A DNA stretch of 64,000 nucleotides, taken from Bog-950 sp046329515. GTDB taxonomy: Bacteria > Bacteroidota > Bacteroidia > Chitinophagales > LD1. The notes beneath the pieces are model-generated. The model had not been told where the DNA came from. It saw only the letters and a program-made list of their open reading frames with translations, and searched no databases. Position 1 is the stretch's first letter. Each line of letters starts with the position of its first letter. Shown one piece after another: positions 55,001-62,145 of the stretch. The stretch spans positions 744,001 to 808,000 of the forward strand of contig JAXLUM010000002.1 in NCBI GenBank assembly GCA_046329515.1, in the 5' to 3' direction. The translations under genes and the position numbers were made by a program.

Positions 55001-56773
55001 AAAGTCAAACAAGCCATCCCGTTGCGGGTCACCGTTCATGTTCAGGTTATCCAAATTCAATACGTGAATCAGCGGGTCACCTTCCAAACAGCCCTTAGGC
55101 ATGTAGCGCTTTAAGCCGCCGCCGGGATCGTTGTAATAAACATCTAACCTGAATTCTTCATTGCTAAGGTTATAAGCGCCTAAAGAATAAATGTTCTTCA
55201 TCATAAGGTCCCATATAGGAAGCGTAGGACGCACTGAAGTTGCCTTCAGCATTTTTAAGAACAACACTTTAGATGTTGCATTAGAATCCGGCGGAACCTG
55301 GTTACCGAATTCACCCACCTGGAAAACACTACCGTTGTATTCGTACTGGAACGCTACCGCAAGAACTTCATTAGGGTTAAGCTGGGCGTTTAATGATATA
55401 TAGCCCAACTGGCGGTTGTAGGTATATTCCGTTTCATTCAGTTTACGGGCATAGGTTTTTTCAAAGTCCTGCCCTTGTTGTAAATTAAAGGTAGGGCCAA
55501 TCATAGTTGCCACTACATTATCTACAAAGCGGTACGAAGGGCTGCTCACCAAATTGCCGTACAAGTTATTGGCCTCGTTGCGCGGACGCGAATCACCATT
55601 AGCTGTTGAAATAACATGAGGCGAGTACGGCACTGCTTCACCTAAATCGGCCAAAGCTGCTACGTCGCGCACGTTTTGTGTAGTACCGTTACGGTTGGTT
55701 ACCCAAACTTCAAGGCGTGTAATGTTTACAACGCTTTTAATGTTAGGCAAGCCTGATAATGCATAGTCATACTGGTCGCGGAAATATTGCGCCAGGAAGA
55801 AGTGCTTGTTTTCTTCGTATTGGTCCGAACGGATTTCGAAGTTTTGCTTCTGCGCGCCATTTTCAATTACCAGCGTTTCTTTCTTCGATTTCTGTTGCGA
55901 TAAAATGCTGGTCCAGGTTAAGCGGCCAAACTGCAACTGCGTTTTAATACCAAACAGTGTCTGGCTACCTGATATAAGGCGCGTTGGCAAGGGCAGGTTA
56001 ACGTTACCCGCTTCAATTACTTTAATAATATCGTCCTGGTCGCCGGTATAGCCCAGTTTAATCTGGTTATCGAAATCAAAACCGCTTTGCGTGTTGTACT
56101 TAACACCCAATTGCAGCTTATCACCTATTTTACCAATAACGTTTACGTTAATGTTCATGTCGAAATCGAAACCGCCTGTTTTACGGTTACGAATCGGTAT
56201 GTTAGGGTTTGCTGTTTTTTGAACGTTGGCGCCCAACGTCATTTCCACGTTACCCTGCGGACGTATTTCTATTTTACTTGAACCAAACAGGCGGTCAAAA
56301 AACTGCTTCTTAACCTGTATTGGTGGTATAAGGTTTTTCTGCTCAATTAAGTTAATAGCGTTTTGGCGCTCCTTCCAATAATCTTCGCGTTCCTTCTTTT
56401 CAGTGTATTTTAAATAGTCCTCATACGTCATATACGTAGGCGGCTTCACATCCTGGCCGGCCACACGTTCTGTTAATATATACATGCCCGTTTGCGGGTC
56501 GTATTCTACGTTCTCCTCAATTGCCGGTGGGTCCTTTAAGTAAAAAGGGTCGTTTGATTCGCCCGTTACAAAATCGCCATCGCGGTCCTTAATAGGATAT
56601 TTTAAACCGGTTGAGCCTGTTGGACCCGTTACCCCTGTTGGTGCAACCGGGCCTGCAGGTGCCATAGGCGCACTTACGGGGCCAAGTATAGTATGGGCAG
56701 AATAAGCAGCCAGTAAAGCGCTTATACCGCCAAAAGCAAAAAGAAGGGTAAAGAGTTTCCGTTTTAAATTCAT
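49055..56773 (-). CDS. sprA: SprA/Sov, outer-membrane translocon of the type IX secretion system
   Basis: A 2572-residue protein, a little longer than described SprA proteins (about 2400). A signal peptide (about 1-28) is followed by a collagen-like stretch (GPTGSTG). Conserved SprA regions include PPIQVKKQFFDRLFGSSKIE, NPNIPIRNRKTGGFDFDMNI, FGIKTQLQFGRLTWTSILSQ, and YVDDFEGTSNGYDLKTPPI. Residues about 1935-2075 are an unusually long Lys/Glu-rich coiled-coil insertion. The C-terminus (GGITLRFSLAD) closes the barrel. SprA forms the 36-strand pore through which sorting-domain cargos leave. The preceding ruvA on the same strand is an order seen elsewhere in the phylum. Confidence 0.97.
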   Translation of the reverse strand: MNLKRKLFTLLFAFGGISALLAAYSAHTILGPVSAPMAPAGPVAPTGVTGPTGSTGLKYPIKDRDGDFVTGESNDPFYLKDPPAIEENVEYDPQTGMYILTERVAGQDVKPPTYMTYEDYLKYTEKKEREDYWKERQNAINLIEQKNLIPPIQVKKQFFDRLFGSSKIEIRPQGNVEMTLGANVQKTANPNIPIRNRKTGGFDFDMNINVNVIGKIGDKLQLGVKYNTQSGFDFDNQIKLGYTGDQDDIIKVIEAGNVNLPLPTRLISGSQTLFGIKTQLQFGRLTWTSILSQQKSKKETLVIENGAQKQNFEIRSDQYEENKHFFLAQYFRDQYDYALSGLPNIKSVVNITRLEVWVTNRNGTTQNVRDVAALADLGEAVPYSPHVISTANGDSRPRNEANNLYGNLVSSPSYRFVDNVVATMIGPTFNLQQGQDFEKTYARKLNETEYTYNRQLGYISLNAQLNPNEVLAVAFQYEYNGSVFQVGEFGNQVPPDSNATSKVLFLKMLKATSVRPTLPIWDLMMKNIYSLGAYNLSNEEFRLDVYYNDPGGGLKRYMPKGCLEGDPLIHVLNLDNLNMNGDPQRDGLFDFVPNVTILTQNGRLIFPVKEPFGSYLKGKFDACGSGNIAGQYVYQQLYDSTKFWAQQFPEYNRFVIKGTYKGTNNREISLGAGNIPKNSVVVTAGGQKLVEGTHYTVDYNLGRITIIDAGILNSGQQIKVDFENNNLFATQVRSLIGSRLDYRVNNHLSIGGTIMQLSERPYTQKVNIGDDPIRNTIMGLDVKYQDNLPWLTKGLDRLPFYSTKEMSTIDAYGEVAYLKPGHSRAINNQNKEGQVYVDDFEGTSNGYDLKTPPISWKLASAPRNATDKSGKVLFPEASHINDTTYGYNRAKMAWYRIDNSFFNTTAPDIVKNNPDSLQNHYVRLVPTIEVFPNKPIQTLDQNLYTFDLSYFPKERGPYNYEFKTSATTDPSTGKVLSAGINDDGTLKSPDTRWAGIMRSIDNNDLEATNVEFIEFWMLDPFLYNTTSNGGKLYFNLGNISEDILRDSRMSYENGITVDGSGMDSTTWGRVPRLPPLVDAFNIDENERLIQDVGYDEMNDDLERQRKSAFLANINNSTLSQGAKDKLNADPSSDDYKYFRDENVYGSVASIITRYKDFCGSEGNSPVQSGNNVQTNAQTNLPEKEDLNKDNSLNENEEYFQYEVDLKPGMDVGNNPYIVSKVEGTGTDNNGIQNRWLQFRIPIRQYTSRVGSIPDFKSIQFIRMFMTGWSQDVVLRFGTLELVRNQWRTYTLPLDEPCEQLSVENDPPFLNVASVSIEENSAKKPVNYVLPPNIQREQALGQQTNQFVQQNEQALSMTVCNLKDCRTKALFKNINMDFRRYKKMKMFIHANRVDGDLPVKDNEIVAIVRLGSDFKDNYYQYEVPLKITPDGLYDNNNENDRSIVWPDSNSVEITLSDFINLKMQRNNTEGYPHNVPFVATDSRGRKISIVGNPDIGAVKTMMLGIRNPSKSDINNPLPDGDDGLPKCVEVWFNELRVTGFEEFGGTAALASVNLKMADLGNIALSGGMHTRGFGQVEQKIDQRYKDNMYQYDFSSTIQAGKLLPKQLGLQLPFYGAYAQTFSTPEFDPYQFDIPTRELIKNLKTKYGGDSARQYLQQVQTINTRRGYNFSGVRIVPQTKAKKPHIYDPGNWNFTYAYNEVLLSDPYTEKNSRKTWLGVIGWSFAPQTKDLAPFKKAIKSKSKWFDIIKDFSFNPMPSTLAFTSEWNREFNEIKLRSLGEVDFIIPPTYFKNFRWTRTYTFKYNPFKSLSIDYNATNQARIDEPDGPLDTKAKKKEVWANVLDGGRNTSFNQTLAVNYNIPINKLPVFDFITANAGYNSSYTWTALPWQKDTATNKWVQNSLGNIMSNTQNSRGKVDLNFKKLYDKIPFLKTYNSPNPNAGDKKENDKKRESMRKAREKIHDELVKLKEKRVQLKEDLKEAEGLARTDTVRINKRSVAVVKAKQDLSDNRKALAAKKRDVPKAKGKDAKKKAKDEVEVLKVQRKKLKEALQRAHHDPEVLRLKAELKANKASIKQKKIDHDSKQAPANPFVSSVMRPLLALKKVTVEYKENKSTTLPGFVGYSRVLGVDHKLKAPGYDFAFGGQPGDRWFKGVDAITRDGWLDEAASKGWITKDTLLNQKFTQTRSQRLDITASIEPWSDLKVDLTLFQDRTVNHSQTFKYVFDTLTNDFTFAHLNPVDAGSYSISYIPIRTMFKKIDSKGFSDTYHDFEEFRPIISERLAKQNPNGNANQPYYNPSDTTYNNQYTKGYGPKSQDVLIPAFLAAYTKTDPNKIGLNPFKAIPLPNWRISYNGFTKFKWAQKIFTNLTISHGYNSTLTVNSFQTNLSYKGNGEPFGSNKIDSLNGNFYPLYNMPSIVLNEQFSPLIGVDMTFKNNVTAKVDFKKSRTLTMNFADFQLVEMNSSQFTIGAGYKIKGLKLPIKIKGKRIRLDNDLNFRFDFSYRDNVTINHRIDELQPQITQGSRVITIQPSIDYIVSKRLNVRIFFDQTRTIPKISTGFPTTNTRGGITLRFSLAD

Positions 56774-56808
56774 AAAAACAGCTCCGCCATTCAGGCGGAA
56801 TGGTCTGT
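56774..56808 (-). terminator. Terminator-like hairpin touching the sprA start codon
   Basis: On the minus strand, perfect stem TCCGCC/GGCGGA (56794-56799 with 56783-56788; outer ACAG/CTGT pairs) is followed by TTTTT, whose last T adjoins the ATG of sprA at 56773. It may end ruvA transcripts or attenuate transcription and translation of sprA. Confidence 0.65.
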
Positions 56809-56853
56809 TATAATTCCTTTTATGTTAAAGCAACAGGCCCCGGGCATATTGCA

Positions 56854-57450
56854 CTATAATATTTTAAGCGCCTCTTTAATAAGCGCTTCTACGCTCTGCG
56901 ATGGGTTGCTTGCTAACAACCTTGTCAGGGCCTTATCCGCAGCTTGCCTTGTAAAACCAAGAGCAAGGAGTGCAAATAACGCCTCCTCTTTTAATGTATT
57001 GTTTGCCGCAGGTAATAAAGTTTGACCTCCGGAAACCTTACCCACCTTATCTTTCAGCTCCAGTATAATCCGTTTTGCACTTTTGGGCCCTATGCCTTTT
57101 ATGCTCTGAATCATACTCTCATTCTCCATCAAAATGGCCTGCTTAATTTCATCAGGCTTAAATGAAGACAACATTACACGCGCAGTAGAAGCACCAACAC
57201 CCGATACTGAAATCAACTTCTCAAACAAATCCTTTTCCCCTTCCTCGTAAAAGCCGTAAAGGTCAAAGCCTGCTACACTCTGGTTTTCGTTTTTAACCAC
57301 CAGTTGCGTATGCAGGGTACATTGCTCTAAATGCTGAATACGCTCAAAGGTGTTCAGGCTTATTTTTACCATATACCCAATACCTCCCGTTTCCAAGAAA
57401 ATATGAGTCGGGCTCTTAAACGTTATTTTACCACTCAGGTATGCTATCAT
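56854..57450 (-). CDS. ruvA: Holliday junction branch-migration protein RuvA
   Basis: A 198-residue protein of normal length. The N-terminal OB domain starts MIAYLSGKITFKSPTHIFLE, followed by two helix-hairpin-helix motifs (LISVSGVGASTARVML and IQSIKGIGPKSAKRII). Domain III (about 150-198) binds RuvB. RuvA recognises Holliday junctions and loads RuvB for branch migration in recombination repair. No ruvB or ruvC is in the window. It precedes sprA with 80 bases between, containing the terminator-like hairpin. Confidence 0.96.
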   Translation of the reverse strand: MIAYLSGKITFKSPTHIFLETGGIGYMVKISLNTFERIQHLEQCTLHTQLVVKNENQSVAGFDLYGFYEEGEKDLFEKLISVSGVGASTARVMLSSFKPDEIKQAILMENESMIQSIKGIGPKSAKRIILELKDKVGKVSGGQTLLPAANNTLKEEALFALLALGFTRQAADKALTRLLASNPSQSVEALIKEALKIL

Positions 57451-57565
57451 GCCTGTACAGCCTTTAGCCGCTAATATAATTTTGTTGTCAAAAGTTCAGG
57501 GTAAACGTGGGGCTATAGGCGGCTGTTTTGTTCGGGCTTTTATTAAGATTTACTGTTAGACTGTC

Positions 57566-59008
57566 TTATTTAACGGATTCAATTTGCATCAGTTTAGCTG
57601 AAAAAGCAAGCAATTTGCCTTCTTCAAACTTATCAGCCAGCAACTGAATACCAATTGGCAAGCCGCTTTTATCCTTTGCCAAAGGCAAGGAGATTGCCGG
57701 AATGCCGGTTAGGTTGGCCAGCACTGTATAAATATCGGCCAGGTACATTTCTACCGGGTTCTCCGTTTTCTCACCAAATTTAAATGCTACCGAAGGGGCC
57801 GTTGGCATTAAAATAAAATCGTAATTCTGAAAAATGGAACGGATTTTATCCGTTAAAATGCGACGCACCTTTTGTGCGCGTGAGTAATACGCATCATAAT
57901 AACCGGAGCTTAACACAAAAGTGCCCAGCATTATGCGGTTCTTCACCTCACGGCCAAAACCCTCTGTGCGGCTAAGGTTATATACCTCTTCCATTTCATG
58001 TGCTTCAGGTGAGCGGTAACCGTAATGCACCCCGTCAAAACGCGCCAAATTACTTGAAGCCTCCGCTGTGGTAAGCACGTAATAAGTTGGTATCAGGTAC
58101 TGCAGCAGGTCAAATTCAAGTTCTTCCACCACATTACCTTCTGCTTTTAAATCATTCAGCAGCGCCTGTGTGGCTTCTTTAACTTCTACGTTTAATCCTT
58201 CACTATTCAGTGTAGACGAAAACACAGCAATGCGTGCCGGCTTATCAAAGTTTAGTTCAGAAGAATAATCCTTAACTTTTTCAGAAGAAGCCGTTGAGTC
58301 GTATTTGTCCTTACCCGAGATAGCCTCCATAACAAGGGCCATATCCTCAATGTTATGGGTAAACGGACCTATTTGATCAAAAGAAGAAGCATAGGCAATT
58401 AACCCCCAGCGCGAAACGCGGCCATAGGTTGGCTTTAAACCCGCTATGCCACAAAAGGAAGCTGGCTGGCGAATGGATCCACCTGTATCTGAGCCCAAGG
58501 AAACATGGCAGGTGCCCGCCTGAACGGCTACCGCACTACCACCGGATGAGCCACCCGGTACTCGGCTGTTGTCCTGTGCATTCAGCACACTGCCGTAAGC
58601 GCTGTTTTCATTACTGCTGCCCATGGCAAATTCATCGCAATTGGTGCGGCCAATTATAATGGCATCTTCAGCCAATAGCTTTTCTACCACGGTTGCATTA
58701 AACAGGGAGCTAAAGCCGCCCAGAATTTTTGAACCCGCTGAAACCTTATGACCCTTGTAGCAGATATTATCTTTTATGGCTACGGTTATGCCGAACAGGC
58801 GGCCTAAAGGGCCATCGCTTTTAATTTTTTTATCAATTTCCTTAGCCTGTTGCAGGGCTTCATCCGCAAAAACCTCAAGGTAAGCGTTCAGGTGTTTGGT
58901 TTCGTCAATACGTTGTAAACAGCTGGTAACCAACTGTTCGCAAGTTGTTTTTCCTGAACGTAAATCGGCCTGTACTTCCTTAATGCTTGGGTGCGATAGC
59001 TCTGCCAC
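57566..59008 (-). CDS. gatA: Asp-tRNA(Asn)/Glu-tRNA(Gln) amidotransferase subunit A
   Basis: A 480-residue amidase-signature protein. The catalytic triad is Lys79 (AIKDN), cis-Ser154 (GGSSGGS) and Ser178 (DTGGSIR), the same numbering as well-studied GatA. It releases ammonia from glutamine for transamidation of misacylated tRNA in the GatCAB complex. Neither gatB nor gatC is adjacent, so subunits are scattered here. It follows tatA by 47 bases on the same strand. Confidence 0.96.
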   Translation of the reverse strand: MAELSHPSIKEVQADLRSGKTTCEQLVTSCLQRIDETKHLNAYLEVFADEALQQAKEIDKKIKSDGPLGRLFGITVAIKDNICYKGHKVSAGSKILGGFSSLFNATVVEKLLAEDAIIIGRTNCDEFAMGSSNENSAYGSVLNAQDNSRVPGGSSGGSAVAVQAGTCHVSLGSDTGGSIRQPASFCGIAGLKPTYGRVSRWGLIAYASSFDQIGPFTHNIEDMALVMEAISGKDKYDSTASSEKVKDYSSELNFDKPARIAVFSSTLNSEGLNVEVKEATQALLNDLKAEGNVVEELEFDLLQYLIPTYYVLTTAEASSNLARFDGVHYGYRSPEAHEMEEVYNLSRTEGFGREVKNRIMLGTFVLSSGYYDAYYSRAQKVRRILTDKIRSIFQNYDFILMPTAPSVAFKFGEKTENPVEMYLADIYTVLANLTGIPAISLPLAKDKSGLPIGIQLLADKFEEGKLLAFSAKLMQIESVK

Positions 59009-59055
59009 TCAATTTTGCTTTAAAACTGATTATGAATTAGTACTATGTAACTTAA

Positions 59056-59286
59056 TTAGGACTTCGGTTGCTCTGAAGCAGAGTTGGTTGTTGCAGGCTT
59101 GTCCTTCATGCCCTCCTCAATTTCCTGCTTAATGTTCGACTTTGCCGCGTTAAACTCACGAACACCCTGGCCAAGACCGCGCATTAACTCAGGTATCTTT
59201 TTACCACCAAACAATAACAAAATAGCTATGATGATAAGGATTGTTTCCTGCGTGCCTATTCCGAATATGGCATATTGAACTTGCAT
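59056..59286 (-). CDS. tatA: Twin-arginine translocase subunit TatA/TatE
   Basis: I set the start at 59286 (MQVQYAIFGIG, 76 residues); the frame from 59385 adds 33 residues that do not belong to the family. The membrane helix (about 10-25, TILIIIAILLLFGG) is followed by the amphipathic helix GKKIPELMRGLGQGVREFNAAK and an acidic tail. TatA forms the pore of the Tat pathway for folded proteins. It is the first gene of a short run with gatA; tatC is not in the window. Confidence 0.95.
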   Translation of the reverse strand: MQVQYAIFGIGTQETILIIIAILLLFGGKKIPELMRGLGQGVREFNAAKSNIKQEIEEGMKDKPATTNSASEQPKS

Positions 59287-59429
59287 GACTCCAAAATTTA
59301 GGGGCGTAAAGATACCATAAAATACCGCGCAGGCAACGGTTTTAGCAATATAAACCGGTACTGTTAAAAGCCGTTTTTCAGCCACCTTTTATGAACTAAA
59401 CTTTATTGCCATTTTGCATTCAAATCTCA

Positions 59430-60497
59430 ATGCATCCGGTGCGGTTCTGTTTGTTATTTGCCCTCTTAATTGCGGCTTTGCTTTTACCTGGCCTTACACA
59501 GGCCCAAAGCAGAACGGAACGGCCCGATAGCACCACCCGTAAAATCAGCGCTTTAGATACCCTAAGTGCCGAAGATTTAGCGCTTTTAGAGGAATATAAA
59601 GACTCCTTTGACCTTGAATTAGAGGATTTTAAGATGCTTTTGAAGGATTACCGCAAACGGCAGATAGATACTTCGGTTTCGCAACTGAATCGCGCCTCCC
59701 ACATGGAAATAGGGATGGACTTTGTAAGTCGCCTGCTATCCAATGGCAGAAGCTCGGGCTTAAAGGGGGTGGCTTTTTATCCATCCGCGCTTTACTACCA
59801 TAAACTGGGTTTTTATGCGGTGGCCGGCCTCGGTTTTATGACCGATAGCAGCATAAGCCATAGTGCAGCTGTTCCACTATTGTTTATCAGTCCCGGTTTT
59901 TCGCGCTTGTTTTTTAACAAGTGGCAGCTTAATGTGGGCTATACCCGCAGCATTCTGTTCTATGGCACCAGTCTGCAAAAAAATACGCTCAACAACACCA
60001 TTTCCCTTTATAACAGTTTCGACTTTTGGCATTACATTGAGTTATGCGCCGGCGTACAGGGCTCCTGGAGTAGCGACAAACGCACCCGCTTACTGGCCGA
60101 GCGCTACTCTGTAAGCATTATGCTTGCCCTAAAGCACGACTTTCATTTTTTCAACTTTATCGGTTCAAAGGTTTTTACGCTAACCCCTCGTATAAATTTC
60201 CTCTTCGGGCATGATAACAGCACTTTCCTGGTGCAGGGGCTGTTTCGTCCGCGCATTGCTCACCAGTACTATTTTGGTTTCCTTAATGTAGAACCCTCCT
60301 TAAGTGCAGACTGGCGCATACGCAATCTCGATATTTACGCAAGCTTTCAGTTGGCCATTCCTTTCAATGAATTTGATAGCGATAACAAACAGCGTGTGCT
60401 AAACCCTAAACATTATTACCCTTATGCTGAAGCGGGAGTTAAGTATCTGTTCAGGATAAAGAAGAAGGTGAAGAGAACTACTAATGCACTACAGTAA
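59430..60497 (+). CDS. Outer-membrane/envelope protein of unknown function
   Basis: I take the start at 59430 (MHPVRFCLLFALLI, 355 residues), which places the signal peptide (ending TQAQ) at the very N-terminus; 59406 is also possible. After an acidic helical stretch (LSAEDLALLEEYKDSFDLEL) come amphipathic strands rich in Tyr/Phe (YHKLGFYAVAGLGFM, FFNKWQLNVGYTRSILFYG, YFGFLNVEPSLSADWRI) consistent with a barrel. I recognise no family. Its 3' end overlaps that of the convergent gene by 17 bases. Confidence 0.7.
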   Translation: MHPVRFCLLFALLIAALLLPGLTQAQSRTERPDSTTRKISALDTLSAEDLALLEEYKDSFDLELEDFKMLLKDYRKRQIDTSVSQLNRASHMEIGMDFVSRLLSNGRSSGLKGVAFYPSALYYHKLGFYAVAGLGFMTDSSISHSAAVPLLFISPGFSRLFFNKWQLNVGYTRSILFYGTSLQKNTLNNTISLYNSFDFWHYIELCAGVQGSWSSDKRTRLLAERYSVSIMLALKHDFHFFNFIGSKVFTLTPRINFLFGHDNSTFLVQGLFRPRIAHQYYFGFLNVEPSLSADWRIRNLDIYASFQLAIPFNEFDSDNKQRVLNPKHYYPYAEAGVKYLFRIKKKVKRTTNALQ

Positions 60498-61971
60498 ACC
60501 GACCTTTTGCAAGCCGCCGGGCGTTTTCCCAATGCAAAAAATAAAAATAGTTACCTGCAAGTAAATCGGCCGTGCTAAGCTGAATTTTTTGCTGTAAGGG
60601 CAATAGGTTATATCTGGTAACATGCTGGCCCCAAACATCTGTTAGTTCCAAATAACCGGCACTATTGTTTTTATTATCTATCTCTATAACCAGCACATCG
60701 TCCGCAGGATTAGGATAGACCCTTACCTTTTCCTTACTGCTCACAGAACGTATTTCGCTTAGGGTATCACAGCCGCTGCCTTGCTGCGCGCCCAAAGCAA
60801 AATTAACAACGTTAGGTACGCCTACTACCGATGCGCTTCCATAAATAGTGTCGGAGCAATATACAAAGTTACACGCCAGGCCCTTTTCGTCTGGTTTATG
60901 AATTACATTAAGGCTTGTAGAAAATCCACCGAAATTAGAAATGTAAATTTTTCCATTCGGGCCTATCTGCATAGGGTCAAACATCGTATAATGCCCGCTA
61001 TCTTCCTGCCCAACCATAAGTACGGACTGCTGTACGTTCGTATCCTGCAAATCAAACTGGTAAACTTTTTTAAAGGTATTTACATACAGAAAGCGTCCGC
61101 TGGCGGAAAATGCGGTGCCGCAGCCGCCTATACCATATTGCGTGGCCGAATCATACGGAACCGTTAGCCCCAACCAAGGGGTAATTACGCCGTTGCAACG
61201 GTCAAAGTGCATTACTTTAACTCCCCCATCAAAATTTGTAGTGGCAAGTGCATCTCCCTGGTTAGAAAAAGCGCATTGCCCGTGCGGGATAACCGTTCCG
61301 AAAAAGCCTGTGCTCACATCATAGTGTAACGGACCATAGATAGAATCAGGAGTTACTAAAAATTCGTAATATGAATTTTTAACCGTTTCGGGCATAATCA
61401 GCCACCAATCCCTTCCATTAGCATGTCGGCAGGCGGTTAACCCATAAGGCGCCAAGGTAGCATTACTTAAAAGAGGAATACATTTTTGAACAACCTTACC
61501 GGCATTATTATTGGCCGCCATATCCACCACGCTGTAATAAAGCAAATCAAACGGCTTATTATGGGTCCAGTTATAGTCACTCATCGAATAATGTAAGTAA
61601 TAATACTCGCCGCCACCCCTAGGAAGAATTAAGGCCTCCTGCGAAGAGTTAGCCAAACCATCATAAAATTGCTCTAATTCAGGGGGATGAAAATTGTATC
61701 CGTTCTCGATAGTATCTCCTTTCGAGTTTATCAGGGTTACGCCATTACTGAAAAACATTAGCTTACCCTCTGTATCGCACATACTGGCAACAGTTGTCAA
61801 GAATAACACCTCGTAAGATGAATCCAACCTATAGTTATAGGTCGAATCCCCTTCAAAAACCAACACAGAAGGCCCATAACCTACGGCCCATTCTTTCCCT
61901 TCGGCTGGTTGTGCAAACGTCTTCGCCCCCAGCAACATAAGGCATAAAGCTTTTGTGCATTTGGTTAACAA
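60481..61971 (-). CDS. T9SS type A cargo, propeller-like secreted protein
   Basis: A 496-residue protein with a signal peptide (about 1-20, ending TFAQ). Residues 25-385 show repeated WD40/Kelch-like sheets (FALGA, WWLIMPETVKNS, RFLYVNTFKKVYQFDL, GKIYISNFGG), as found in propeller proteins. The last 85 residues are a type A sorting domain (VYPNPADDVLVIEID, YLELTDVWGQHVT, LLAGNYFYFLHW, RFTVVH). It should be exported by the SprA system and attached to the surface. Function unknown. A remnant of another sorting domain lies just upstream (61980-62093). Confidence 0.88.
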   Translation of the reverse strand: MLTKCTKALCLMLLGAKTFAQPAEGKEWAVGYGPSVLVFEGDSTYNYRLDSSYEVLFLTTVASMCDTEGKLMFFSNGVTLINSKGDTIENGYNFHPPELEQFYDGLANSSQEALILPRGGGEYYYLHYSMSDYNWTHNKPFDLLYYSVVDMAANNNAGKVVQKCIPLLSNATLAPYGLTACRHANGRDWWLIMPETVKNSYYEFLVTPDSIYGPLHYDVSTGFFGTVIPHGQCAFSNQGDALATTNFDGGVKVMHFDRCNGVITPWLGLTVPYDSATQYGIGGCGTAFSASGRFLYVNTFKKVYQFDLQDTNVQQSVLMVGQEDSGHYTMFDPMQIGPNGKIYISNFGGFSTSLNVIHKPDEKGLACNFVYCSDTIYGSASVVGVPNVVNFALGAQQGSGCDTLSEIRSVSSKEKVRVYPNPADDVLVIEIDNKNNSAGYLELTDVWGQHVTRYNLLPLQQKIQLSTADLLAGNYFYFLHWENARRLAKGRFTVVH

Positions 61972-61979
61972 ATTATCAC

Positions 61980-62093
61980 CTAATTGACTACTACTAATTT
62001 ACCCAATCTTTTGTTACCATTCATACTTCGTGCAGAATAGAGATAAGTTCCCGCCGCTAAGTCGATTTTAATGGTTGCAGGGCCATTTAAAAT
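61980..62093 (-). pseudogene. Orphan T9SS type A sorting-domain remnant
   Basis: The minus-strand frame ending in TAG at 61980-61982 reads ATIKIDLAAGTYLYSA, then GNKRLGKLVVVN before the stop. This is the last 30 residues of a type A sorting domain (pattern IDLxxGxYxYxx...KLVVxN). No start codon, signal peptide or upstream part is present; upstream the frame enters the glycosyltransferase gene in another frame. It looks like the 3' end of a deleted cargo gene. It differs from the domain of the intact cargo just downstream, so it is not a simple partial duplication. Confidence 0.6.
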
Positions 62094-62145
62094 CCTACGC
62101 AAATAAATTTTCCGTTTCCACAAGGAACATGATATTACACATTTT

